NCBI GenBank assembly: GCA_945878775.1
Contig: CAMCUQ010000013.1
Location: 1-38,983 of the forward strand
From: Chthonomonas calidirosea
GTDB taxonomy: Bacteria > Armatimonadota > Chthonomonadetes > Chthonomonadales > Chthonomonadaceae
Direction of reading: 5' to 3'
Length of the DNA stretch: 38,983 bases
Positions 22,732 to 31,058 of the stretch are shown one piece after another; positions within the stretch are counted from its first letter, which is position 1; every line of letters starts with the position of its first letter. The notes beneath the pieces were generated by a model. It made no database searches. It had not been told where the DNA came from and saw only the letters and a list, made by a program, of their open reading frames with translations. Position numbers and translations under genes: made by a program.

Positions 22732-24630
22732 TTATACGAAAAGAATACGTTCATCTCCCACACGCCGTGTGAATCGAATGGAATCGAGGTACTCCAATAC
22801 CTGAAGTGCGAACTTCCGATTCGATTCTGTGGCGTCTCGTAGCTCTCCAACAGTGACTTTGCCATGCTCCTCTATGATTTTGTTTACGGTCGTCTTGAGC
22901 ATCTCTAGTGTGCCTAAATCGTAGTAGATACCTTCGGCAATGCGGACAAAATCACCTCGTTCTGCGCCCACGCGCAGTAGAGCAGTGATAGCGTCGGGCG
23001 GAGCCTGTACGATCCTGCTCACCTCATCGATAGTGGGGGTTGCGATCCCGCGCTCCCCATAGAACTGCACAATACGTGCCAAAAGCACCTGTTGGCGTTC
23101 ATTCAGTTGCACTTGGAAGCTTGCACGCCGGACAGTGCTAGCTTCTACCACGATTTCGCTCTTGGATTGCCAATAGCCGATGAGCGATCCGAATGCACGA
23201 GGATCGCAGTCACGCCCCAAGGAACCGCGCAACTCCTCTTTTGGGATACCTGCCCGAAGCGGAAACTGAGTGTGGTAGGCATCTAAGGCAGAAAGGATAC
23301 GAGCCGTGGCACGTTGGAGTTGGGACGCGTGAAACGCTCTGTCACCGGAAAGCACGAAAGCGCGCTCATGTCCCCGAAGAGTCTCTAGTGCCGTCTCCGC
23401 CTCTATTGGAGGCATTGCTGCTGCGGTAAAAAGGTCTTTCTTTATGATCCCGTATGCGAACCGTTGTAGGATTCCCTCAATCAAGTCTTCTGGGGTTCCT
23501 CGCTCTCTCGCCTCCAGTGCGTTCAAAACCTCTTCGTTTGCTTTGCGGTGACGTTGTGGCTCCACATCGAGCACCGTTCCTCCTCCAATCGTCGTCATAG
23601 GAGAATAGGCACGAACGACGAATCTGTCTCCTCTTGCACAGGCAAGCTCAGTCTCGGCGCGGAACTGTATGTAGGCGCGATCCTTTGGTTCCAGCACTTC
23701 ACGGTTATCTAGGATACGCACTCTCCCGATCAGCTCTGCCGTTCCGATATGGACCCGCACCCGTGCTCTGTCCTTGAGGGGCTTCACATTGGGTAAAAGC
23801 TGAAGCGTAGCATCGAACACCTGAGTTTTGTTCATGGTTCCGGGAGCGGCTAACTGCGCTCCGCGCTCAATCGCTTCGGTCTCCACCCCAGCCACGTTGA
23901 CCGCAACCCGCATTCCTGCAAACGCCTCAGAACATTTTGCACCATGCACCTGCAAGCCACGAACGCGCGTTGTGATTCCTTGGGGAACGATCTCTACTGC
24001 ATCACCTACATGGATACTTCCGGCGACGAGAGTACCCGTGACGACGGTTCCAAAACCAGGGCGGGTAAAAACGCGGTCAATGGGAAGCCGGAACGGAAGC
24101 GAGGCGTTTCGTGTTTCTGCTCTACTGACCGACGACATGAGCACTTTTTTGAGGGCTTCGATCCCCTTGTTTCTGGTGGATGCTACCTGCATAATGGGCG
24201 CATTCTCCAAAAACGTGCCTTTCAGCGTGGTTCGAACGTCGTCTATCACAGTCTCAATCCAGTCTCGATCCACGGTATCACACTTAGTGAGTGCCACGAC
24301 ACCATTTTTTACGTCCAGTAGGCGAAGAATATCGAGATGCTCCCGTGTTTGAGGCATAACGCTCTCATCTGCCGCGATGACAAGCAGAACGAGATCGACA
24401 CCACTGGCTCCCGCCAGCATATTCTTGAGGAAACGCTCGTGCCCCGGCACATCAACGATTCCGGCAATGGTTCCATCTGGCAGTTTCAGCGCGGCGAAGC
24501 CAATATCAATGGTCATTCCCCGCTCTTGCTCCTCTTTCAGCCGATCCGGATTGGTTCCTGTGAGTGCCTGTATAAGAGTGGTTTTGCCGTGATCGACATG
24601 CCCTGCTGTCCCTATGATGACGTGTTTCAT
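22732..24630 (-). CDS. selB: Selenocysteine-specific elongation factor SelB
   Basis: 632 residues from ATG 24630 ([21 protein letters not shown]). Domain order: GTPase with G1 GHVDHGKT, G3 [12 protein letters not shown] and G4 TKCD (residues 1-170); EF-Tu-like domains 2 and 3 (about 170-350, [19 protein letters not shown]); then winged helices, ending with [26 protein letters not shown], which binds the SECIS hairpin. SelB delivers Sec-tRNA to UGA codons, so the organism should also carry selA, selC and selD. The ATG overlaps the asparaginase stop as ATGA, so the two are co-translated. The track start at 24669 adds 13 spurious residues. No selenoprotein with an in-frame TGA was identified in the window. 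Confidence 0.95.
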   Translation of the reverse strand: MKHVIIGTAGHVDHGKTTLIQALTGTNPDRLKEEQERGMTIDIGFAALKLPDGTIAGIVDVPGHERFLKNMLAGASGVDLVLLVIAADESVMPQTREHLDILRLLDVKNGVVALTKCDTVDRDWIETVIDDVRTTLKGTFLENAPIMQVASTRNKGIEALKKVLMSSVSRAETRNASLPFRLPIDRVFTRPGFGTVVTGTLVAGSIHVGDAVEIVPQGITTRVRGLQVHGAKCSEAFAGMRVAVNVAGVETEAIERGAQLAAPGTMNKTQVFDATLQLLPNVKPLKDRARVRVHIGTAELIGRVRILDNREVLEPKDRAYIQFRAETELACARGDRFVVRAYSPMTTIGGGTVLDVEPQRHRKANEEVLNALEARERGTPEDLIEGILQRFAYGIIKKDLFTAAAMPPIEAETALETLRGHERAFVLSGDRAFHASQLQRATARILSALDAYHTQFPLRAGIPKEELRGSLGRDCDPRAFGSLIGYWQSKSEIVVEASTVRRASFQVQLNERQQVLLARIVQFYGERGIATPTIDEVSRIVQAPPDAITALLRVGAERGDFVRIAEGIYYDLGTLEMLKTTVNKIIEEHGKVTVGELRDATESNRKFALQVLEYLDSIRFTRRVGDERILFV

Positions 24631-25604
24631 CCGAGCATCTTCAGGGTTGTTTCGCGCGTTACATAACACCCCTCATTCAGCACTGGCTCTTCAGAGGTTG
24701 CAGAAGCCCACTGCCAAAGCCTATCGGGTGCATGGAATCCCGAATAGGTAGAAGCTCCCCCATAGAGTCCATCCTTCCGAATGGCGATGAGTGCGGCTCC
24801 GTAATGGTTGTGCAGTTTGGGGGGGCGTTTGCGAAGCAGATAACGTAGGGTTTCGACACATGCTTCTGTTGGTGTCAAACCGCGCTCCATGAGCATGACA
24901 ACCCGATAGCTCACGCAGGCTTTCATCATCTCATCCCCATGCCCTGTACCCGCAGCCCCTCCTATTTCGTTATCCACATAGAGACCAGAGCCGATAATGG
25001 GGGAGTCGCCAACGCGCCCCGGCACTTTCCACGCCATACCGCTTGTGGTGCAACCCACGGCAAGGTTTCCGTGCGCGTCGAGAGCGCAAAGCCCTATTGT
25101 GTCGTGATCGTCGGGCGTCGCAAGAGGCTTAGGGGGGACATGGCTGGTGGGACCCAAGTCGAAATGTGCGACATCGGAATCTGTCTGCGTCTTGCGCCAC
25201 TCCTCGTAGCGTTGTCGGCTTTCATCAGTCAAGAGGTTTGCCTCTGGAAACCCCTCTTTGCGGGCAAATAGCATCGCGTTGTCGCCTACAAGCATGACAT
25301 GGGGCGTCTTCTCCATAACACGACGCGCTACAGAAATGGGGCGTCGCGTTCGGCATAACCCACCAACAGACCCTGCGGCATGATCTGCCCCATTCATGAT
25401 CGCGGCATCTAGTTCCACTTCACCTGCGGCATTGGGAAGCCCCCCGTACCCAACTGAATTGACGGCAGGGTCTTCTTCTGTTAGGTTGCCCGCTGCCTCT
25501 ATCGCGTCCAGGGCAGAGTGTCCGTCATGTAGGGCTTTCCATCCAACCCGCGCCGCATCAACTCCAAACCTCCACGTTGCCAAAAAAACAGGTTCTACCG
25601 GCAT
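24627..25604 (-). CDS. N-terminal nucleophile hydrolase: glycosylasparaginase/isoaspartyl peptidase family
   Basis: 325 residues. DDHDTIGLCALDAHGNLAVG contains Thr169, the nucleophile exposed when the precursor cleaves itself between Asp and Thr; HDTIG is the glycosylasparaginase version of the motif. VPGRVGDSPIIGSGLYVDNEIGGAAGTGHGDEMM is the substrate-binding block. Family members hydrolyse N4-(beta-N-acetylglucosaminyl)-L-asparagine or L-asparagine/isoaspartyl bonds. There is no signal peptide, so it is probably cytoplasmic. AAAGGAG lies 8 nt before the ATG. Its 3' end overlaps selB by 4 nt; no functional link between the two is known. Confidence 0.92.
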   Translation of the reverse strand: MPVEPVFLATWRFGVDAARVGWKALHDGHSALDAIEAAGNLTEEDPAVNSVGYGGLPNAAGEVELDAAIMNGADHAAGSVGGLCRTRRPISVARRVMEKTPHVMLVGDNAMLFARKEGFPEANLLTDESRQRYEEWRKTQTDSDVAHFDLGPTSHVPPKPLATPDDHDTIGLCALDAHGNLAVGCTTSGMAWKVPGRVGDSPIIGSGLYVDNEIGGAAGTGHGDEMMKACVSYRVVMLMERGLTPTEACVETLRYLLRKRPPKLHNHYGAALIAIRKDGLYGGASTYSGFHAPDRLWQWASATSEEPVLNEGCYVTRETTLKMLG

Positions 25605-25635
25605 TCAATAGGCTCCTTTTACGAATGATTTCGCC

Positions 25636-27180
25636 TCACTTGGCGGGATTGGCAAACAGGATAGTCCAATAGGGTATTTTGTTTCCGTTCGTGTCGGGTT
25701 GAGCCATCTCTACAAAACCGATGCCAACCTCTTTTATTTCTGGGTCCAGCAAATTGAGATGATAGATTCGCTCTTGCTTTACCCAACGATCTAAAACGGC
25801 GTCTGGTTCCATCAGCCCCATCGAGATATTCTCGCGCACGGTGAGGGCGTTATAGCCACTCTTGCGAACCCGCTCATCGGGGAGAGACGCTCCAGAACCT
25901 ATATGGCTGAAGGAGTTGCTCTCCATCATACTTTTCGCGTGGGCACGTGCGGTTTTTGAGAGGGTGAGACTCAGTGTTAGCTCAGCAAGACCTCGCTCTT
26001 TGCGCTCTTTATTTAGACGCTCAAATAGTTTTTGCTCCGATTCGCTCAATCGGAATTTGAAGGGCTTCTTCTTTGGCGTAAATGGCACGGGATCGGCTTT
26101 TGGCGGATCGAGAGTGGGAGGAGGACTCGCGGGGATCGGATTTGGCTTTGCGACGATGGGCGTCTCAGATTTCTTGGGTGCAAAAGTGGGAAGCGGCTCT
26201 AGTGGGGGAGGGGAAGCGTTTGTCTGATTTAACTCCTCGTAAGCCAACACGTTCGCGGAGACAGAATCCTCGGCGGAATCTCCCTTTCCGATCAACACGA
26301 CCCGCATCCCTTCCGAAACACGAGACCACTCCTTGGGGCTTTGCAAATCAGTAGCCCGCAGAATCTTCGCGCCGGTCATTTTTATAGTGATACGTTTGGG
26401 TGCGATGATGGAGGTTGATATCCCATCGGGTTGAGTAGTAGAGAGAAGATCGAGCTTTAACTCTGTTCCCTTCTCTGAAATAGAGCGTACTATTCCATCA
26501 AGTCGAACCTCTCCTTTTCGAGGGCGAATCTCGTTATGGATGAGTGTGACGAGTGGGGCTTCAATCCGTTTTGCCATTTTCAACGATGCCGTGGGGTTGA
26601 TGCACCCTTCCAGACCATACATCTCAAAATGGCAATGGGGATCGCCGCCACGTGCATTCCCGCTGTTGCCCACCCAAGCCAAGAGTTGTCCTGCAAATAC
26701 ACGATCCCCATTTTTTAGCCCTGCAACGAAGGCATAGTCTGGAGTTCCATTTCCATCGGTTGTGCCGGGAGTATCGATATTAATGTGCATATACTTGACG
26801 GTGTATCCGTTGTCTCCCACGAGAGTCAAGCGGTTATGCCCTGTGGGAGTTGTCGCGGTAAATATCTGAACGACACCGTTAAAGGCTGCCACAAGCGGGC
26901 GCATTTTGGGAGCCATGAGGTCTTCGCCATGATGAACCCGTTTGCCAGCGATCACATCGATATTGAAGGTATCGGTCCAATCGACCTTCCCAAGTACAGG
27001 GAAGATCATGGGAACGATAACCTCGTCTTGAGAGTGGCGAGCCAGCCCCCCACGCGTCGGCAGATTTGTGCCACGTTGTGGTATGCGGGGCTTTTGAGGA
27101 CTGTTGGTCTGTCCCCAAGCAAGGCTCTGTAATGTCAGCCCTGCCGAGAGGGTGATAAGGCATGATGCTCGCCATTTCAT
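25636..27180 (-). CDS. Secreted M23 metallopeptidase-CAP/SCP domain fusion
   Basis: 514 residues with a signal peptide (MKWRASCLITLSAGLTLQSLAWG). The M23/LytM domain (about 60-195) has both zinc motifs: RVHHGEDLMAP (H83...D87) and DPHCHFEMYG (H182, H184), and TVKYMHIN, so it should be an active peptidoglycan or glycylglycine endopeptidase. A DUF5666-like strand region (about 205-305) and a long proline-rich linker (PPLEPLPTFAPKKSE...) follow. The CAP domain (about 385-514) has FERLNKERKERGL, ARAHAKSMMESNSFSHIG and RENISMG. Combining a cell-wall peptidase with a CAP domain is uncommon. AGGAGAG lies 9 nt before the ATG. The gene probably acts on the cell envelope or on competitors' walls. Confidence 0.88.
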   Translation of the reverse strand: MKWRASCLITLSAGLTLQSLAWGQTNSPQKPRIPQRGTNLPTRGGLARHSQDEVIVPMIFPVLGKVDWTDTFNIDVIAGKRVHHGEDLMAPKMRPLVAAFNGVVQIFTATTPTGHNRLTLVGDNGYTVKYMHINIDTPGTTDGNGTPDYAFVAGLKNGDRVFAGQLLAWVGNSGNARGGDPHCHFEMYGLEGCINPTASLKMAKRIEAPLVTLIHNEIRPRKGEVRLDGIVRSISEKGTELKLDLLSTTQPDGISTSIIAPKRITIKMTGAKILRATDLQSPKEWSRVSEGMRVVLIGKGDSAEDSVSANVLAYEELNQTNASPPPLEPLPTFAPKKSETPIVAKPNPIPASPPPTLDPPKADPVPFTPKKKPFKFRLSESEQKLFERLNKERKERGLAELTLSLTLSKTARAHAKSMMESNSFSHIGSGASLPDERVRKSGYNALTVRENISMGLMEPDAVLDRWVKQERIYHLNLLDPEIKEVGIGFVEMAQPDTNGNKIPYWTILFANPAK

Positions 27181-27250
27181 TGTCTTGGACTCTCCTCTCC
27201 TGTTTTGCAGGGCTTTATGCTTCAGTGTTATGGAACCCTAAAAGGCGAAA

Positions 27251-29968
27251 TTATTGGTTTGGCAAGTCTGAACTGGTGAGTGCAGAACTTGCGGGGGCGA
27301 AGAGAATGCTGTTCCATAGCATTCGTCGGAGACCCGTCCAGAGTGCGCGAAATGTCGGATCGTTCAAGAACAGAATGGCGTGACCTCTGCCATGTTGTTC
27401 CTCAAGGACATAGGAGGTTCCTCCCAGCATCTCTTCTGTGTTTTTCTCCCAAACATAACCCGAAAGGCGTATTTTGCCCGTTTTAAAGGTTACGACATTG
27501 GAGCCTTTTTGGGTCGGTTTCAAGAACGTGTTTCCCATGAGTGGAACGGCTATCGTTTCGCTACTGTAGCCGTACCCCAAAAAGTGGTTTAAGTCGATCT
27601 GTGCAGAGAATATCGCGCCCGCTAACTCCACTGGGCGTTTGCCTGCCCCTTCACCTAGCACAGAAGCTGCCGACAAGGTAGCCTCTTTTTCAGTGAACCA
27701 GACGCCTCCGCCCTCCAAGCCAATCAACGCGCCCCCTTTTTGAATCCACTCCTTCAAGCGGTCTATGCCAGTTTTACCAAGCGACCCCGAATATCCTCCT
27801 CCGTCGGGCAGGATTATCACATTGAACCGTGAGAGTTCGACTCGCTTCAACTGTTCAAGGCTGAGCATCGAGAACTTAATGCCTGCTGTCTGCTCTAGGA
27901 GATACCAAACGGCTCCCACACTGGTTGTCGAAGTTCCTTCCCCTGCTACCAATGCAATAGAAGGTGAACGCAATATGGAAACGGAGTCGGAACCCAATCC
28001 CACGGGGGCGTCTTCTGCGTAGGAGGACTTAATGGCGAAGACCTCTGCTTGAAGCTCTTTTGCAAGTGTCTCCAGTCTTTTGTGGAGATCGGCAGGGTTC
28101 CGATTAGTGCGAAGAATGAGCGTTCCACGCCCCCAATCTTTGCCATCTGCCCGAAAAGGCTTGTTTGCCACTGCCAACCGATAGCCTTCTTGAGAGAGTT
28201 TTAACCCTAGCAGTATCGCGCTTTCTGAGGTATAGGGAATGAGATAGGCAACCTGACTCTCTCCACCTGCAATCCCTCCGTGTGTTGTGGCGAGTTCAAC
28301 TTGAGAGTTATGGAGCAGTTTGAGGGGGCGGGACTCGACTTTGGGAGAATCTTCGAGCCAGTATGCCTCTAGTTGAAATGCGTAGGGGAGTGACCAGGCA
28401 GTGATGTCATAAAACTCGTACCATTCATTCCGTTCACCCTCATTACGCTTCTCATTTCGCGCCTTCTTTTCGCCTTGTTGTTTCACAAAGGCAGGGTTAA
28501 AGACGGGGTCTGCTTCCAAAAAGGCGAGTGCGAGTCTGCCTTGCGGTTGCGCAAGATCAACAATGAGGCTCCCTTTGGGGAAAGAATGCTTCTCTGCGAG
28601 CGCATTGGCAGGGAGATAAGCGTGTGACTTGGGACTCTCAAAGGGTTGGGTTGTCTCCTGAATTTCAACTCCAGAACGTAACAGTATTGCCGCCAACTCC
28701 TTCAATCGCAAGGGATCGGAGGGAGGGAAGACAAACCGGCGGACTTTTCCTGTCTGTCCCGCTTCTATCGTCTGTTGGCGGTAGGCATAGAAGTCACGAA
28801 GCAACTCCTCATGGTGTTTTGCGGAGGTGAATAGGGTAGTGAGTGCGGTCTCAACGTGGTGTGCTGTCGCATCACGAAGAGTGGAGATAGTCTCATCGCG
28901 TCGGCGCCGTGTTAATTCTCCGCCACCGTCGGTCTCGTAGGTCATCCCAATCGCGCCAGAGAAGCCTGCCCAACTATCCAGATACCCCGGATAGAAAAAG
29001 TCGAAGTCTTCCCGTGTGACGTGTTGCCAACCGTATGAATCGAAGGTTTCTGCATTCGCCTTACCGAAGATGTTCGTCCATTTATTGAGGCGAGCCACAT
29101 CGACCTGCTGATGAATCGCCTCTGGATTTGGGGGAAAGAAATAGGTTTCAGGCTGCCCATGTTGATCGACATATACCTGCGGAAACCAACGGGTATAGGC
29201 GGCTATCTCTTGGCGAACTTCTGCCTGTGACTGGGCTAGTTTGTCGCGGTTCATATCGAATCGATAGTGGTTGAAGCGCCCATAGATTGCCCACGGAGAG
29301 TCATGTTCTAAAGACCAGCGTTCTGGGCTTCCCAGCGCAAGTGAATTATAGTATACAACGGAGCGTTCATGACCATCGGGGTTAAAGACAGGGTTTAGAA
29401 TGACAATCGCGTTTTGCAAAACCTGCTTCACAGCGGGGGCATCGCTTGCCGCAAGGGTGTACAGAGTCCACATGAACGATTCAAAGGAGGCGGTTTCTGC
29501 TCCATGGATACAGTGGTTGATCCACAGGACTGTCGGTGCAGATTTGAGTATCTTTTCCCGCTCTGCGTTCGAGGCAATCTGTCTCGGATCAGCGATTTTG
29601 AGATTTTGGAGGCGCAGGGCTTCCAGTTTTGCCATGTTTTCGGGGGAGGAGACGAGGACTAGTCTTAAGGGGCGCCCTTCAACGGATTTACCATAGTCTA
29701 CGACCTGAACCCGATCTTTTGCTGTCTGTGCAATCGCATTAATAACACGTTCTTGATCCCGGAAAGTGGAGTGCCACGCTCCCGCCTCATAGCCCAAAAT
29801 ACTCGAGGGGCGGGGAACGGCGTTACGATAGGGTGGGCGCGAATAGAACGAGTAAGGGCGTTCGTTGAGTGAGATAGACGAACGCCCTGTTTGAGCAGAA
29901 ATGGGTGTGGCGCAGAGCAAGAGCAACAGCAAAAGAGAGGTGCGTTTCAACGAGTTGTCCCTATCCAT
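27251..29968 (-). CDS. Secreted M14 zinc carboxypeptidase with C-terminal amidotransferase-like domain
   Basis: 905 residues with a signal peptide (SLLLLLLLCATPISAQ). The M14 domain (about 60-380) has its zinc ligands in NHCIHGAETAS (His155, Glu158) and VYVDQHGQPE (His270), with NPVFNPDGHER and RFDMNRDK between, so the metal site is intact. The middle region (about 400-660) is beta-rich and unassigned. Around residues 690-800, VIILPDGGGYSGSLG and LKEWIQKGGALIGLEGGGVWF resemble a class I glutamine-amidotransferase-like fold, without an obvious Cys nucleophile. This architecture occurs in large M14 proteins of Planctomycetes, Acidobacteria and Bacteroidetes. It likely trims peptides outside the cytoplasm. 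The PhyH gene ends 23 bp upstream on the same strand. Confidence 0.88.
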   Translation of the reverse strand: MDRDNSLKRTSLLLLLLLCATPISAQTGRSSISLNERPYSFYSRPPYRNAVPRPSSILGYEAGAWHSTFRDQERVINAIAQTAKDRVQVVDYGKSVEGRPLRLVLVSSPENMAKLEALRLQNLKIADPRQIASNAEREKILKSAPTVLWINHCIHGAETASFESFMWTLYTLAASDAPAVKQVLQNAIVILNPVFNPDGHERSVVYYNSLALGSPERWSLEHDSPWAIYGRFNHYRFDMNRDKLAQSQAEVRQEIAAYTRWFPQVYVDQHGQPETYFFPPNPEAIHQQVDVARLNKWTNIFGKANAETFDSYGWQHVTREDFDFFYPGYLDSWAGFSGAIGMTYETDGGGELTRRRRDETISTLRDATAHHVETALTTLFTSAKHHEELLRDFYAYRQQTIEAGQTGKVRRFVFPPSDPLRLKELAAILLRSGVEIQETTQPFESPKSHAYLPANALAEKHSFPKGSLIVDLAQPQGRLALAFLEADPVFNPAFVKQQGEKKARNEKRNEGERNEWYEFYDITAWSLPYAFQLEAYWLEDSPKVESRPLKLLHNSQVELATTHGGIAGGESQVAYLIPYTSESAILLGLKLSQEGYRLAVANKPFRADGKDWGRGTLILRTNRNPADLHKRLETLAKELQAEVFAIKSSYAEDAPVGLGSDSVSILRSPSIALVAGEGTSTTSVGAVWYLLEQTAGIKFSMLSLEQLKRVELSRFNVIILPDGGGYSGSLGKTGIDRLKEWIQKGGALIGLEGGGVWFTEKEATLSAASVLGEGAGKRPVELAGAIFSAQIDLNHFLGYGYSSETIAVPLMGNTFLKPTQKGSNVVTFKTGKIRLSGYVWEKNTEEMLGGTSYVLEEQHGRGHAILFLNDPTFRALWTGLRRMLWNSILFAPASSALTSSDLPNQ

Positions 29969-29991
29969 ATTGAGAGTTGCCCTTGTCCCGT

Positions 29992-30792
29992 TTAGACAGC
30001 GATGCCTGATTCACGTAATGATTCGAGGTTGCGTCTGCCAACTTCTCCAACGCGGGAATCGTCCCAACGCTCTAAGAAGTGGTAGTTCGGGTGTCCGTGC
30101 ACTTTGTACGGATCGTTGTGTTTCGTGTTATAACAACAGATAAGCGTCCAGCGTGAGTTTGGGCTTAGGTTTGCGTCAGAGCGATGAAGCGTGTTGCTAT
30201 GGAAGAAAACGGCATCCCCCGGCTCCATCTCGCAATAGACGATCTCGTGGTGCTTCAAGAGTTCGTCAACACGCTCCAAATCGGCACCAGTCTGATCTGC
30301 AATTCTGCCATGTTCGATTCTGCCCATCTTGTGGGAGCCACGAATCACTTGCAGACAGCCGTTCTGTTTTGTAGCACGATCCACCGCGACCATAACGCTT
30401 GCCATGTCGGGAAAGAGGCATCCATTATTGTACCAGTATCCGTAGTCCTGATGCCACTCCCAAGCCCCTCCCACGTAAGGCTCTTTCATTGTCATTTTGT
30501 GATGATAGTGGTAGACCTCATCCTCTAGTAATGTTTCCATGGTGTTCACGATACGCTCGCATCGGCTAACGGCACTATAGATATCGTCCCCGAGGTCGTT
30601 CCTGAGGGCAATTCTGGTGTTGTTTCCCTCTTTGTCGTGCCTGTTCCCTGCACCCTTTGCCAATTCTGTATCGGCATGTGCTATTTTGCGGAGGAGATCA
30701 GTCTCCTCGTCATCAAAAAGCTTTGGTACAACGAGATACCCATCTTCATGAAATTGCGCGAACTGTTCGGTGGTAAGTTTGAAGCGACTCAT
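29992..30792 (-). CDS. Phytanoyl-CoA dioxygenase (PhyH) family Fe(II)/2-oxoglutarate oxygenase
   Basis: 266 residues from ATG 30792, preceded by GGAGGAG at 6 nt; the track start at 30849 is rejected. The iron ligands are visible: EWHQDYGYW (His114, Asp116) and NTLHRSD (His203), with Arg214 (PNSRWTLICCYN) for 2-oxoglutarate. FHEDGYLVVPKLFDDEE is the usual PhyH N-terminus. It likely hydroxylates a small organic substrate; family members act on lipids, ectoine and many natural products, so the target is not known. Cytoplasmic. A divergent promoter region separates it from the membrane glycosyltransferase. Confidence 0.92.
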   Translation of the reverse strand: MSRFKLTTEQFAQFHEDGYLVVPKLFDDEETDLLRKIAHADTELAKGAGNRHDKEGNNTRIALRNDLGDDIYSAVSRCERIVNTMETLLEDEVYHYHHKMTMKEPYVGGAWEWHQDYGYWYNNGCLFPDMASVMVAVDRATKQNGCLQVIRGSHKMGRIEHGRIADQTGADLERVDELLKHHEIVYCEMEPGDAVFFHSNTLHRSDANLSPNSRWTLICCYNTKHNDPYKVHGHPNYHFLERWDDSRVGEVGRRNLESLRESGIAV

Positions 30793-30861
30793 TGCCGTCT
30801 CCTCCAAGGTTAGAGTTATTTGCGAGCGGGCGAATTGGCTGACTTGCAAACAAAATGGTTA

Positions 30862-30891
30862 GGGCATTCAGCCTTTATTGACCCAATGCCC
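30862..30891. promoter_or_regulatory. Inverted repeat in the PhyH/glycosyltransferase divergent region
   Basis: GGGCATT and AATGCCC (7 bp, perfect) are 16 bp apart, 70-100 bp upstream of the PhyH start and well upstream of the glycosyltransferase. It could be an operator for either gene or a small hairpin. Confidence 0.35.
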
Positions 30892-30936
30892 CTTCAATCG
30901 GGTACAGTTCTTCTGACAAAGGAGGAACCAAACCCA

Positions 30937-31035
30937 ATGGATTCTAACATACTTTCCAACTTTATACAGAGCAACTCTACTTTTTCATCGTTTATTGCGG
31001 TGCTACCGAACGGAGAGTGCCGATACTATAATTAA
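30937..31035 (+). CDS. Candidate small upstream ORF (32 aa) before the glycosyltransferase
   Basis: ATG at 30937 follows AAAGGAGG by 11 nt and runs 32 codons (MDSNILSNFIQSNSTFSSFI...) to TAA at 31035, 23 bp before the next gene's ATG. The peptide is rich in Ser, Asn and Phe and shows no family. The TATAAT at 31027 lies at its end, so it would be read only from an upstream promoter. It may be a leader peptide or chance; the good SD is the main support. Confidence 0.3.
   Translation: MDSNILSNFIQSNSTFSSFIAVLPNGECRYYN
31027..31032 (+). promoter_or_regulatory. Possible -10 box (TATAAT) of the glycosyltransferase gene
   Basis: A consensus TATAAT lies 27 bp before the ATG at 31059. No convincing -35 box is found at 16-18 bp spacing, so it would need an activator or be fortuitous. 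Confidence 0.35.
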
Positions 31036-31058
31036 AAGTGCCGCTAAGGACGCTGATC

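Noticed and set aside
22732-24630. Reading this gene as ordinary EF-Tu
   Set aside because: Length, [18 protein letters not shown] start and C-terminal winged helices identify SelB.
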